This document shows positions 35,401-48,100 of a stretch of DNA of 64,000 bases, piece after piece. This stretch comes from Lepidurus packardi (taxonomy: Eukaryota; Arthropoda; Branchiopoda; Notostraca; Triopsidae). Position 1 is the first letter of the stretch. Each line of letters begins with the position of its first letter. The stretch covers positions 3,286,001 through 3,350,000 of the forward strand of contig JAKZAN010000004.1 of the NCBI GenBank assembly GCA_023053545.1, given 5' to 3'. The notes under the pieces are model-generated. The model was not told the DNA's origin and did not search any database. It was given only the letters and a program-made list of their open reading frames with translations. A program made the translations under genes and the position numbers.

Positions 35401-38400
35401 CAAGCGTCGTGTGCTTACCACTAGGTGGCTTAATTTGAGAAGTTCAGTTGTGAGCTGAGACCATAGTTACAGTATTATTTTTTTGAAAAGATATTCTATT
35501 TATTTTAGCTTTAGTTGGGAGTAAGATAAATGTCTTTGTGTCGCAATACCTTTAACACAACAAAAGAATATTCCTCAATCTATTATTGTATACCCCCACA
35601 CCATATCATCACTATAACCACAGCACCCTCGCTCTTATGTCTCTCTTATATCATTACTTTTTCGCTCTACCACCTACTTTCTCGTCTTCACGTGTATATA
35701 CCACATATAATCAAACCAAAATAGAAAAAAAGCTATTTAATCCCTCAAGACAAAAAAATGGCGGCCTTGTCCCCTTTTACCCACTACCCACATTTGCACT
35801 CGTTATGATCTCTCTCTTTCTGTGGACCTATTTAACCCCATCTTTTTACTAACACCCTCACCCCATTTTTGTCCTGCAAAAGTATAAAGTCGGATTTTCA
35901 AACTTAAAAAAAAAAGAAATCTTGCAATACTTTCTAATTCGAGCTTGACAAGCATGACACGTTTATGTTCGCGGCCTGTCCTCACCCTTCTTGCGACCAT
36001 ATCTTAACGTCTTTTGTAAGAAACAAAAGAAATATTTGCTTCTAACCTCTTTTTTGTTTCCTGGTTTAATTTTTTTCAAGTTTGCAATGATAAGCTATAA
36101 GGTTTTAACTCTTTGCTTGGCACAGCACGGTTTGAGAATCCTTTGGAATTAAAATTTTGACAATTTGAATGATTTTTAAAATCGTTTAGAGATTTTTGGG
36201 GGTTGATTTATCCTCATCATTAGCTTTTGTGTACACAAATGTGACTAAGTTTTGGCGAACTTGAAGAAGGTTTCAATATGTGGGTTTTCACTTTCTAGAT
36301 GTATCCACGAGTACATGGATCTGTACACGGAGGTACCAGACTCGGAGCACGTGGAATTGATTAATTCTCCTTTTGGAGGGCGGTACTGTGGTCAGATACC
36401 GCCCCGGCGCCGTATTTCCTTATATCGGACCGTCGTCATTGGCTTTTATACCGACAAAAACTACACTTCCGACGACCTTTTCCAAGGCACTTTCCAATTC
36501 ATCAAAGACGGTATGCCACTATGTATTTTCTTTCTCTTTTTCTAATATAATGAAGGGAAAAATGACAAGTATACTGACATCCATCACTACGTTTTGGTTT
36601 GGGACATTTTTTCCATTTCTAAAGTAGATCAATACCAAGTTGGAACGCCGGTACCCCGCACGACTTGCTCGTTTGTCATCAATGGCACTGTCAAGCGACA
36701 AGGAGAAATTATTACACCAACCTACCCTGGAGTTTACCCCAAAGACATAACCTGCTCCTACAAACTAGTCGGCCAAAAGGGACAGCGAATTCGCTTGGAA
36801 TTCCGAGACTTCGACTTGTTTTATGGCGGCGCTCAGTAAGTGCATAAACCTTTTCTTAACCTTTACTAAACTTGATAGAAATTGAAATTACATATCCGAA
36901 AACAACTAACTTTGCTTTCTGGTTTATAATGAGTCGAATGCTGATGCTGATAATCCATGGATCAGAATGACTAACTAGGCAGTTCCTAGAAATTGTAATA
37001 ATTAAACAAGAGTTAAGCGGTGCAGAATCTTTCAGTCAGAATCTCTTAATGCCAATAATTCAGATGAAAGCTTACATACTTAATGGAATACGAATATCTT
37101 TATTCAAAGAAACGAGAACTTCGTCACTTAACGGATCAGATGTCGATTCAATTTATTCTTACATTGAAATCTAATACAAAAAGTTATCAGAAATTGTAAG
37201 TAAGTGGAAACGGTTTAATTAGCAAAAACAGAAATGTCTGTGTTTAGTCGAACCAAATAGCGTTTCTCTTGATCCGTTGATCGGAATCGCTAGTATGAAA
37301 AAAATCGTTCGAATTAAACGTTCTTAAGCAAACAACGACGATTAATTTAAATAGCGAGACGTCGGGTTATTAGCTTAAAGGGCGAGTAAGGTTTCAAGAT
37401 GAAAAAATATATGTTATAGAAGAGACCAAATTACATGTCAATTATGCATATTAACCGAGTAATTAATTATTTAGCCGTTTAAGCCCCGCCCCTTTCCGCC
37501 AAGTTTCAAATTTTCCTATAGTTGGCCGGAGAGCTACCGCCTTTATCTATTAGTGCATTCAAAATCGGACCCTCGATTCTTAGGGATGATGGTGCCATTA
37601 CCTTTCTTTTGAGTTCTAGAACAAGTCTCTGGGTGCTTTGGTTAATTTACAAGATCGATCACAAGAAAAATACTTTTTCTTCGCGGCACGACTTGCGGGC
37701 TCCGCTGAACGTCATGCAACGAGCGTTACCCGCATAGTCGGAACCGATTTGTGCGGTCCCATTGCCAGGGAATGGCTCTCGAGTGCGAAGCCGACCCGAA
37801 ACTTGCCCAAAGGCGCTCAGGCACGGGTCTCGGCCCGGCAGGACGGCAAGGTATAGAGATCGCGCAATGGGGCGAAGAAAAAGACAATTTTTTTGTGATC
37901 CAGCTTGTAAATTAACCAAAGCACCTAGAGATTTGTTTTAGCACTCAAAGAAAGCTATTTAACTTCGTATTAGTATTAGTAACTTCGTATTAGGTACAGA
38001 GAGTTAATGACTGAAGGAATGCGTGTGATAGCAGGAGAAAAGATTGGAGTAAAGGAAAGCAACAGGAAGCAAATCGTAATTTGTAGGATACTGAGCTAGA
38101 GAATGTTCGTTTATTTGGAGTCGTTAATTTGGTTCTGTAATTGCTTTGCGATACGAAAACGGAGCGTAAAAGTCTCTAAATGAGTGTACTATTCTTAGCT
38201 GTCCCTTTGACGCTGTGAATGTCTACGATGGCCATGACATAGAAGCCCCCTTAATTGGCACGTACTGCGGGCAGCAGCGCAACTTGGTGCTCTACTCTAC
38301 CGATCACTTGCTGTTCATCACGTTCACTACGCTAAAGCGCACTGCCGACTCACAGAACCGGGGCTTTGCTGGCATTTACGAATTCAGCGAAGGCTTCGTT

Positions 38401-41400
38401 AAGCTGGGTAAAGAATCGTATACACACATAGGAACTCTCAAAATGAGCTTTTCCTTTAATTTAAAACCCCAAACATTTCTCGCTCTCCCTCTCTCGCTCT
38501 CTCTCGCTCTGTCTTATACGCTATTTTTCCCGCCCTTTATTTTGACAGACTTTATTAGCAAAAACGAAGGCGAACACGTGCGCGGGACCGAGTGTGACCA
38601 AACCGTTTTCAGTCGCAAAGGCTCCAACGGGGTAGTTTACAGCCCCAATTACCCGTTTCCTTACTTACCCGGAATTACTTGCCGCTATTACATCCTAGGC
38701 TTGCAAGATGTGCAGCACTTTGAGCGAGTGCGTTTGGAATTCGAGAAATTTGACATTCCGACTCCAGATGGCGCGTAAGTTGTCTTTTTAACTAACTTCG
38801 TTTGATTTTAGGGCTTATTTACTTTACTTTAAATTCTGGTTTTAGATTAGTTTTCTATTGAGTGAATAATTACTTATTGTGTGTATTTAAATAAAGGTGT
38901 ACGGATGGATTCGTCAGACTGTATGCCAAAGGGCAGGAGACGAACTACGAAAAGTTCGATGCGGACTTGTGTGGTAAAGATTTGCCTCCTGGGTTGTGGA
39001 CTGAAGGACCTCGACTTGTACTCGTCTTCTCCAGTGGTCAAACTCAAGGCTCTGGATTCAAAGCCAAGTACTCGTTCTCCACAGGTATACTCCTCCTTAA
39101 TGATGTGCTGTAATGAAACAGTTAGAGCTAGTTCTAAAGTTAAAATGAACCAGTCATCCTTGCCGCCATCTTGGAAAACATGGCGTCGTACTATCTATCT
39201 ATATAACGTCTTTTTTCCGGGATGCAAATGTATAGAAAAGTTTCGAATTGGGTTCCTACAACTAATTGGATAATGTTTAAATAGTTTAGTAAGTTGTCAG
39301 CCAAATCGACTAATTTATCTTTACCACAACTTGGGACAAAACGTCGTTGACCCAAAAATGCTCGGTTTATCTAGCCAAACTGTTAAAAACCTACCAAGAA
39401 TTCTTAAGGACCATGCTAGAAAGTGTTAAAGATCTTTAGTTAGATCTATATAAGAAACTTAGAAAATTTGAAAGAAATACTGGAAAATCTTTCTAATTAA
39501 AAGAAAAGCTCGTAATTTAATCGTCTCAAACTTGAATAAGAGCCAAGCTCGAATATGTAAGAGACACCTATATATGAAATTAAACAAGTATATATTGAGA
39601 AAAGTACATCTCATGAAAAGAAAAAAATCTTTTTAGAATATTTAATTCCTGGAACGCCAGCTCCTAATGGCGCTTGTCACTTCACGTACCTGAGCGCTAG
39701 CAAAAAACGTGGCGATTTCAATTCTCCACGTCACCCCTCCAATTACCCGTCCAATATGACGTGCATCTACAACTTTGTGGCCACGCCCAACGAGCAAGTC
39801 AAAGTTATCTTTGATCAGTTCAAAGTACGCTCCAACGGAACCAACGTAACATATGGGTACATTAACTTTTACTTTGAATATGCTTCAAATAAGTTCTTTA
39901 ACTTAAACTAACCATATTCTTACCGTCTTTGTTTTAAAAAAATCTATAGGTATCACTGCCAAGAAGATTGGGTGGAAATCTACAACGTGTACAGTGACAG
40001 CCCGGAACGTTTACTAGGACGATACTGCGGCCCTAGTGCTCCCGGTCCTATCGAATCTAATAAGGGAGCGACTGGCATCAGAGTCATCCTGCATACTGAT
40101 GAAGATGGCGTTTATAGTGGCTTTAAAGCGCGATACATCTTTGAGCCTGCAAAACCCTACTACGAAGGTACTCAACTTGACGTCTTTCTTCAAATAAGTT
40201 TTTCTTGTAAAATCTGGTTATTTCTTGCCTTTGAAGTGTTCTGTAAATTAGGTCTATCGTTGGATAAGAAAGACTACATTTTATAATAGTGTATAAAATA
40301 ATTATTTAGTAATCATTAATCCTGTTCCTTGTAAAGATTATTCATTTTATAAATATTCCTGTAAGTTTTGTCTAATTTAGCACACGTTATTCAAACTGCA
40401 TCACCTGGTATGTTTTTTTAGAATGCGGAGGAAATATGACGGGTACCAGAAGTGGTATCGTGACTAGCCCGAAGTGGCCTGACCAATACGATGGTCCGGA
40501 TCGAAATTGGGGAACGAGAACTTGCCATTGGTTCATTGGAGTACGTAAGGGGTACAAAGTACTACTTTACTTTCAGTCCTTTGCCGTCGAGGGTGAAAGG
40601 CAAGGTAAAAAGACCCAATTTTATTTTGTTTAAATAGAAAAATGAATTTTCAAATCAAAATACTTAAACAATACAATTTTAGCATATTAAGCTACTTCAG
40701 TACTATACTATAATACTATAATATTATACTATAATTCACTCATTTATGTAATTAACTATAAACTAAGTTAACTCTATTTCATAATCGCTTACAAATCTCT
40801 TAGAACGAGGTTGTCCAGCTGCTACAGTTCGCGTATGGAATGGAAGCGAACAGCCACCCGTGGAGTTATGTGGAGAAAGAGAAAAACTAGATAAGGAGTT
40901 GATCCAGCACATTTCGGACGGCAGTAACTTGAGTATCGCGTAAGTCTAGAAGCTTCTCACAGTCAATAAATTCACTTTTGAGCGTAAAAAAGTCAACGTC
41001 TAAAGAAAAAAGATTGTCAAAAAGACTTATTTTCTTTTCTTTTTCCTTTCTCTCCAACAAAAAGGTTCAGTACGGCGGATAAAGCAGTAGGAGCCAAAGG
41101 CTTTCGTGCTGTATGGACCGAGATCAAACAGTCTCATGCAGGTTGTCACGAGTTCCTGTGTTCGATCAACGGCTTTTGCATTGCTGAGCAGTTGCGATGC
41201 GACGGAATCCTCAATTGCGGCTTTGGCGACGAATCCGACGAAGAAAACTGTAAATTCTCTCCCTAAAATGAGTGAAATCTTGTACGTTTAAAGCGATAAC
41301 TTGAAATTTCTGGTGTTTTTTCGTTTTTCTTTTTAAGGCATATTTGAAACTCAATTAAGCGTATCCATGCTAGCGGGCGTTTTGGGCAGCGTGGGATCAG

Positions 41401-41579
41401 TTTTGTGCATCGTCTTGTGTATCATGTGTCATCGTAAACGTCGACGACGACGACGTCCTCCAAGTCATTTACAACGAGCTCCATCGCATTTAGATCCAGC
41501 ATTACTGGCTCCTCGTACTCCTCCGGTACATAGTTGCGACAGCTTGGGTGAACGTTTAGCATCCATTGATAGTGTGTGA
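29478..41579 (+). CDS. Culd: Culd-like transmembrane protein: five CUB domains, LDLa, TM (14 exons plus two microexons)
   Basis: Predicted single-pass surface glycoprotein. Drosophila Culd (CUB and LDLa domain) is linked to receptor endocytosis in photoreceptors. Exons: 29478-29682 (signal peptide, VVQLVLTSLLLINLAPTT), 33313-33393, 33979-34156, 36299-36510, 36625-36835, 38199-38407, 38549-38774, 38897-39084, 39637-39856, 39950-40167, 40422-40604, 40804-40939, 41065-41249, 41338-41579. They total 897 aa, in phase throughout. CUB domains open with CDRTFISS, CSFVINGT, CDQTVFSR, CHFTYLSA and CGGNMTGT. The LDLa is CHEFLCSINGFCIAEQLRCD, ending DESDEENC. The membrane helix (LAGVLGSVGSVLCIVLCIMC) is followed by a polyarginine stop and a short tail ending IDSV. 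Two in-phase 27-nt microexons may add 18 aa. Identity as Culd rests on architecture and remembered similarity. Confidence 0.85.
32855..32932 (+). CDS. Candidate 25-aa hydrophobic micropeptide ORF in Culd intron 1
   Basis: ATG to TAA, 25 codons, encoding almost only aliphatic residues (core VVAVVCLLLILTVFIILIIV) with a single Lys near the C-terminus. This is the length of one membrane helix, like known one-helix micropeptides such as sarcolamban, though it lacks their N-terminal signature. It sits in the first Culd intron on the same strand. No promoter or splice evidence supports it, and chance is a serious alternative in AT-rich DNA. Confidence 0.25.
   Translation: MLVVAVVCLLLILTVFIILIIVFKT
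33030..33043 (+). repeat. Homopolymer C14
   Basis: Fourteen consecutive C in the first Culd intron, inside AT-rich DNA. Likely length-variable; possible G-quadruplex strand on the complement. Confidence 0.9.
34947..34973 (+). other. Candidate 27-nt microexon in Culd CUB1
   Basis: Bounded by tgctgacag and gtgagt, both good splice sites. Inclusion keeps the phase and replaces the junction Glu with ten residues (DGSTLGLTPI) between the two halves of CUB1 (after NLRGTPP, before CIHEY). It lies in a 2.1-kb intron, 790 bp beyond exon 3. Confidence 0.55.
35418..35429 (+). promoter_or_regulatory. CTCF-like motif in Culd intron
   Basis: ccactaggtggc is a near-ideal match to the conserved CTCF core. 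It lies in the large intron between the two CUB1 exons. Motif match only. Confidence 0.4.
37602..37956. mobile_element. Foldback element with GC-rich core in Culd intron
   Basis: Long inverted repeats of about 85 bp (arm words ggtgctttggttaatttaca and its complement) enclose a core of about 180 bp that is strikingly GC- and CpG-rich (cggcccggcaggacggcaag) in an AT-rich intron. No matching coding frame or known transposase is visible. No clear target duplication was found. It could be a foldback DNA transposon or MITE carrying captured sequence. Confidence 0.6.
40381..40407 (+). other. Candidate 27-nt microexon before CUB5 of Culd
   Basis: Acceptor tctaatttag and donor gtatgt frame a 27-nt block that keeps the phase and would insert AHVIQTASP between CUB4 (PYYE) and CUB5 (CGGNM). 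The following intron would be only 14 bp, which is too short for normal splicing, so it would have to be used as an alternative, not together with the next acceptor by a standard lariat. Skipping is the safer model. Confidence 0.25.
40690..40740. repeat. Imperfect ctata/atact microsatellite in Culd intron
   Basis: Repeated atacta/ataata words (ctatactataatactataat) form a simple AT-rich repeat in the intron between the two main exons of CUB5. Likely length-variable. Confidence 0.7.
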
Positions 41580-42341
41580 ATTCCTTCGGTGTTGAGCTCA
41601 TTTTCCTCCGTAAGAGAAAATAAGCAAACAAGGTTTACGAAAAAAAAAAAACGACGTTTCCCGTAATTTTTTCCTTAGCTTTTTGATTTGAAAGATCTTA
41701 AAACTTTTAGAATGAAAAAGAAACAGAAGTGGAGAATGCACTGTGCCAAACAAAAAGTTTTAGAGAAAAAAAAAAAAAAAAACTTGGGAGACCTAAGAGT
41801 TCAATTGTGCTTACAGGGGAGAAACAAGAAACTCTTGAAAGCAGAAATTTTGGGAAACGTGTCAAATGAAAAACAAGTGACGCAATCAACGATGTGAACG
41901 CGCCATACTTTTTCTTTTCGCTTTTTTACATTTTGGTTTTCATCCCGTTTGCGTTTTCATTTGTTTTTCCTTTCAGGTACATAAAAGCTTGGTGACATGC
42001 GTAGTTTGTATCCCAGTTATACTGGGGGCTTTTAGAGTCTTGATTTGTTAATTTTCTTTCCAAGAGCCAGGAAAAAGTAATCCAAAACAACCCGAATACC
42101 CCCACCCCACTCGAGCTCATAAAAAACAGTCGAGACAAACGTAGATTGACCATATTTCATGGCTAAATGTGGAAAAGTCAACAAAGTTAACCAGCCTTTG
42201 TAAAAGATAATAACGATTGTTGAACGTTTGAGAAAGACTTGAGTTTATTCGACAAAGACAGATTCGATCACAAGAAGGAAAGGATTTGCAACATTTTTAC
42301 ATTCTTAAAATGTTTAATAATTCTGAAGTTTTAGGTTTATT
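41580..42341. other. Culd 3' UTR and CHMP2B 3' region
   Basis: Convergent interval between the Culd stop (+) and the CHMP2B stop (-). It has an A17-18 run near 41768. tttatt at 42243 gives AATAAA on the - strand, a possible CHMP2B poly(A) signal. No gene is seen. Confidence 0.5.
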
Positions 42342-43248
42342 TTAAGATTTCAAGAGCTTGGCTAGTTGTTTTTCCAAATCGTCATCAGAGACTTTGGACG
42401 AGGAATCGACGCCAAGTTTGCCCCCATGGGCGGCCGGAGCCCTAGCTACTTTGGCAGAAATATCAATGCCGATTTCATCCAAAACTTGGCGTACAACAGC
42501 ATCGCTTTCTTCTTCGTCTCCACTTTCGTTGAGAATATCATCCAACGTGTCGTTAACTATAGACGAATACAATTAATTCATGTAAACCATTTGAACCCAT
42601 CTGTAAAGCATTTTAACTATTTTTGAGTTTGAAAATGTTCCTGACTTACTCATATCGTCAGTCATGCCCATTTGCAAATTAGCTTTTTCGAAATCTTGCA
42701 TTGTTTTGGCCAGTTCTTGGGGATTCATAAGCTTGTTCATGCCAGCCATTGATTCGGTAGCAGTGGTCATAGCACCTGCTAATTTAGCATTGGATGCCAT
42801 CGCTTTAGATTGAGCTCCGATGGCTTGGATCTGCAGAAGACAACAGTGAATGACGAATTTGAGAATTCTTAAAATTTGGATTGTTTTAACGTATTTTTTA
42901 ACCTTGCTATTGGCGGCATAAGTTCGCTCCTTTTGTTTGCGAGTTTGGACCAATTGTTTCGCTAAAACTATGCAGACTTGCTTATTACCCGCTTTGGCGG
43001 CATTTTTAATCTCCAACTCCTTTATTCAACAATTAGTACAAAGGAGTTTGCGTTAAGGCAAGGGGTTTAAAATACCAGTTTCTTCTCCTCACGCTCTAAT
43101 TCCCGTCTTTCTCGTTCAACATCTCGGCCTGTTCGCCGTAATTGGCGATCAGTATCACGGACTGTTTCTATAAATAAGGTTTTGAGTATTTGTGCTTAAA
43201 CGAGTACAAATTACCTTTTAACGTGGGTGCTTTGCTAAAGAAATTCAT
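42342..43248 (-). CDS. CHMP2B: Charged multivesicular body protein 2B (ESCRT-III)
   Basis: ESCRT-III subunit that polymerises on endosomal and other membranes during scission. Exons in coding order: 43248-43215, 43167-43076, 43019-42903, 42830-42650, 42556-42342, giving 212 aa against 213 in human. Family words are LELEIKNAAKAGNKQ, LAKQLVQTRKQKERTYA, AKLAGAMTTATESMAGMN, and NDTLDDIL with EEESDAVVRQVLDEIGI. The C-terminal MIT-interacting motif is DDDLEKQLAKLL. IGN-type residues (KAGNKQ) and VLDEIGI favour CHMP2B over CHMP2A. The N-terminus starts MNFFSKAP, without the usual basic patch of vertebrate CHMP2B. Confidence 0.95.
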
Positions 43249-44150
43249 GTCCAACTATTATTTGCTTGTGTTTGTTTACGCAACACAAGTGAATCACAGA
43301 AGTTTCAAAACTGAACCACCGACGCCCTCTAGTGAAATATGCTCAAACCAAATTTGGAAAAAGGTTTTGAAAAATAAAGTTTATTTCTTTCTTCGTTTCG
43401 AAGAATAAAGTACACTTATTTTTTCTCATCAGGGACTTTGCTCGATCGGTCACTTTAGTTTTCTGAAGTCTAGATTCGAAAGATCCCGTCTTACAGTCAA
43501 GAACCATCCTCTCATTTCATTGCTTTTCAAGCACATCAATCTTCCAAATGTCTATATATATGGAAATATAGATCTTGAAAACTAATTTCAAGAGAAAAGG
43601 ACGACGTTAGTTCCGCTGGCTTTAAATTTTCGTCATCTCCTTACTGCGCGCCTCATATGCTCTTTGCTTAGACTAAACTTTTTGTCAAATTGCCGGAGGC
43701 TTGAAGACATTACTTGAAAAAGCGGATTTTTGTATTTCGTTAATCTGCAACTACTGGCAGAAAATCCAAGGCCTTTCATATGTTGAAAACATTCTAAGAG
43801 GACGAAACGGTAGTATCAATACCCATTCACATCGATTAAACATTGCAAACAAGAACGATTTTTTTTTTAAATAGTTGGGTTTTAGGTAAGAAGGTCTACC
43901 GATATTCTACCGATAAGAATTCTAAGATATTTTGAGATATTCTAAGAAGATCTACCGATATTTAAATGTTATTTTCACAATTCCAGTTATTCATATCTTA
44001 GGTGGGATTTTAGAGTAACGTAAGCAATTTTTAAGTGATTTAAGGCGGAAGTGTAAGCCTGTATTCCAGCACAATGCACACGGAACTGAACAGTTCAGAA
44101 TTTGTAGAATGACGATGACACGAGCTGGACAGCTTCATTCCAATACTAGC
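43249..44150. other. Intergenic, CHMP2B 5' flank and RpL39 3' flank
   Basis: AT-rich DNA with no recognised gene. A CTCF-like word lies at 43323-43333, 75 bp upstream of the CHMP2B start. RpL39 3' UTR is expected at the right end. Confidence 0.5.
43323..43333 (-). promoter_or_regulatory. CTCF-like motif upstream of CHMP2B
   Basis: On the - strand the site reads cactagagggcgt, close to the classic CTCF core. It lies about 75 bp upstream of the CHMP2B start codon. Motif match only. Confidence 0.4.
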
Positions 44151-44531
44151 TTACAACTTGAGCTTCTTCCTTCTCCAATGACGACGCTTGGCGTTGTACC
44201 TACGCAAACACATGAACTTTACTTTCCGATCATACACGTGAAGTACACAAAATTACTCACCTAATAGTATTGCCGGTCTTCATGCGAATCCATTGTGGAA
44301 TAGGCCTGTTTTGCTTTAGCTTTTTGGCCAAATGCTTCTTGATCTTCAAGGTCTTGTGGGCAGCCTAAAACACCGAAAAACAATAACATATTACTTTTCG
44401 TGCAAAATTTCCCAAAAATCTAAAATGAAATAGATATTCTACTAAAGAATATCAGGAGAAAAAGATCTACTATAAAATCAAGCAAAACTGAACAAGGATT
44501 AAAGAGATATTTAAGGATAAACGCGTACCAT
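44151..44531 (-). CDS. RpL39: 60S ribosomal protein L39 (eL39)
   Basis: Small basic protein lining the ribosomal exit tunnel. Exons in coding order: 44531-44529 (start codon alone), 44364-44261, 44199-44151, giving 51 aa, the standard length. Diagnostic words are [19 protein letters not shown] and [16 protein letters not shown]. The intron directly after ATG is a common RpL39 layout. Upstream on the coding strand, gttcttcgtg about 20 nt before ATG may be the polypyrimidine initiator. The small exons make this gene easy to miss. Confidence 0.97.
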
Positions 44532-45161
44532 TTTGGGTGCTGCACGAAGAACACTCTCTGCGCCACGAGGAGGCCTGGCGGAACAAATCTGCAATGGGAT
44601 GAGCGCCACTTCTGAAAACTGTACCAGATAAGGGAACGGCGACCTCCCCTTCCCAAGAAACTAAGTAATGCTACCTTGACGCGTTTAAGAACATAGTTTC
44701 AATATATTTACATAAAAAGGTATACACAGTTAAAACGAAAAGCTCTGAATATGTCATTTGCTCGCAGTTAAGTAGATAATAATAATTGCCTGGCAGCTCA
44801 ATCTCAAGTGACACCACTCTTTTTTAATATGCTGGAAGCTCACCTTCCAGAGGAACAGGAACTCTTCGAAGAACCAAATCTTTACAAACAACGAGACCCA
44901 TTCAATCGTACAAAACTTCGGTTCCTTCTTTTCGTTGGCACGTGAACACATTGAGGTAAAGTAAAGCCGTCCGTCTTGCAAAATCTGCGTTCATTCCACT
45001 TTTTTTTTCTCCTTTTTTAACTTTTGCTTATCCTTATGCTTACTAAGGCACACCTCATAATTCGTTCGGTCTTGTACCACAAAAATCTTGATTTTGGGAA
45101 CCATACAAAAATAGGTTTGGATAAATTCCACTCTGCCAATGTAAATATGATTGTCTTCGGA
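44532..45161. promoter_or_regulatory. RpL39 promoter and arrow 3' UTR
   Basis: Both neighbours lie on the - strand, so this 630-bp gap holds the arrow 3' UTR on the right and the RpL39 promoter on the left. No other gene is seen. Confidence 0.5.
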
Positions 45162-48100
45162 TTATTGCGGAGAGGGCGAAGGCGGTGGAGGCAACGGGTT
45201 AAAATACGAACGCGCTGTAGACGGTGAAGGAGGTGGTGAAGCATCTACATCGCTTAGGTAATGAGACCGGGGTGTAGGAGGGGGTGGAAAGGGCTCGCTA
45301 TCATAGTCCAAAGAACAAGCTCCAGGTCTTGGAAGCCTGCTCCCTGTTCCCCCACGCCACTCATAGCAACTTTTTCGTCCACTGGCTCCACTACAGCGTG
45401 CCCCGTGGCCACTCCCCAAACGAGGTAATGAGGAATGGGGAGACCCATAAAGGTTTGAATCGGATTCATCGCACACATCCGTACTACAAGGAGTAGGGGG
45501 CGGAGGCTGATTCCGAACTTTATAGTGGCGATATGAACGTAACGTTGTATAGGCGCTGTACAAAGATCTCTGGGATGTTGAACGACCTGCAATACAAAAA
45601 AAAACTTTATGAATTTTCTTAGCTACGATTTTAATTGATATTTAATATTTGTTTTTCTCGCTTTAGCCACCAATCTCTGGAACGTTACCCGAGTTATGTT
45701 TCCAGTTACTTTTCTAAATTTTTTAAACTGAGCATATTTAGAAAAGTCTTTGAAATTACCTTGTCGATGAGTGGGTTGAAGAGTATAAAGCATCGAATCC
45801 CTTTCGCGGCAATGGCGTTGGGAACAACAATGCGGTTCGGTGCACTGCGAACGTGTATCTGTGGCTGGGCTTGGGGGCGGGTTTAACGTCTCTACAGGAT
45901 ATGGATAGCCTGGTCCAGAAGAACTAGAACTGGACGCTCCAGTCACGTGGTTCCTATCGTACAACTGACCACTGGAATCCGACGATATTGCTGGTAGATT
46001 GCTCCCTAACAATCCAGCTCCTAAGGTTAAAGAATATGAATCTCTCATTTTTCTTTTTTTTTTATTTTAAAATTCGTATTTTTTATTGTTTTTAGGTTCC
46101 TTACCAGCATGGGAGTGCTTGTCATTAGCTGACACTACGCTACTCCTAGCAGCTCCTACGCCCATACTTCGCTCTCCTAATGCGGAATTATGGCCTTGGG
46201 CACGCCCACGGGAACCAACCACTCCAGCGCCATTAGCGCGGGAAGAAGAGGGCGGCAATGGCGCAAAAGCCACGCCTTCTTGGTCTCCTACCAGCAAGCC
46301 TTGTCTTCTCCTCAGCCAGCAAAACACACCCACTATCAACATCAACACCAGCAGAATGCCCGCTACAACGCTCACGATATAGGTCAATCTCTTGGATTCC
46401 ACTGGCACCACCTGGGCGGGGTCTGATCCACCTAACCCAGCTCCTCCAGCGGCCTGCACGCAAACCGAAGGCGCTTCATCACTTTGATCCGGACAGTGCG
46501 CTAAACCATCGCAAAGAATTGACTCAGGAAGACATATATTGGAAGGCGCACAGTAAAACTGGTGCGCATCGCAACAACGACGTTCATCCGATCCGTCACT
46601 GCATTGTGGAACCCCATCACATTGTTGATGCAAACCTATCATAAAAAAAAATCAAAGCTTACATTTTATTTTCATTTTTTTAAATATTACTTTTTGAATG
46701 TTAATTTAATTTTTTTTAATTTTAATTGTATTGTTTATTTGCTTAAGTTGTAATTAATTTTAGATCACTTAATTACGTACTAGAAGCTCTTGTAAAGTAA
46801 TTTACGTTTGCACTTCAATTTTTAATTAATACTAAAAATTTCCAAAGAAAAAGAAAAATGAACTATGTTACCAATGCATTGTCCATTTTGACAGCGGAAC
46901 TCTTCCTCGCGACAACCAGGACATCCAGCTTCATCGGACAAGTCCGTGCACTCTGCCACTCCGTCACAGCGCCATGCTTGCGGAATGCAACGGGAAGGGC
47001 CCCCTGGAGCCCCGCCCTTGTACGTTCCAGCCAAGCAAGTGAACTGTTCTGGTCCGCAAGCAGGAGGATCTACACAAGACTTCCCATCTTCGGCTAAAAT
47101 CAAGCCGGGAGGACACGAGCACTTCCCTCGCTCGGTTCCGCTGCCCAATTCGCCCAAAAGTAGACACACATGACTGCAAGTAGCACGACTCGGATGGCAC
47201 GGATGGTTGAGAATCACCTACAATTGCAAGCGTTCACAGAAACGCACTCAAGACTTATTCTTATTATTCTTAGAAATTACCTTATTATCCAAAGCTTGCA
47301 CAGAAAGAACGTCTGAAAGATTAGGAATTCGGCCCTGGACGCGTATCCGATCTTGCCCAGTTTCTTTATCAGCTCGCTCTAATAATTGCGAATCACGCTC
47401 CAGCCAGTACACATGCTGTCCGTGCACTGTTAACGACATGGGCTGCGATAACTGTGAAGCTACTAGGGCACGTCTGTTTAAAAGATAAAAAATAAAGAAA
47501 ATCTGAATAAAGCCCTGTAATTTTTGTAACCTGTTAGAGCCATCTATGTGAGCCACTTCAATGATCTTCAAGTTCAGATCCGCCCAAAACAGTAAATCCT
47601 GGGTCACATCAACTGCCAAAGCCGACGGTTGATCCAGATCCGTTTCCACTAAACGTTGTCGTCCACTGCCATCCAATCGCACTCTCTCAATCCTTGGGAC
47701 GTTCACCAAATTCGTGAAAAACACCCATCTATCCAACACAAAGTACACCCAATTAGGTTGTCTTTAGTATATTTTTATAATAATATATTTTAAAGTAATA
47801 ACATTTTATTTTCCTAGTAATTTTCTTTCATTTTTTTTCAGAATGTCTAAAAAATTTTGATCTCTTGAAGTTGCATTAATAATAATCTATCATTAATAAT
47901 CTATTAAGAAAAAACAACTATTTTAATTTCTAGGATTTTTTTATAATATCTTTATTTGCGAATTTTACCCTTTGACTGGATGTAAGGCCAAAGACCGAGG
48001 CTTGTCTTGTAAGTGGGCATGGTTACCACCCAGTATTCCTCCCAGGGCATTGGGCGTGGCGTCCAATTTGGTGATATTGATGGCGTTACTCCTTGCGCAG

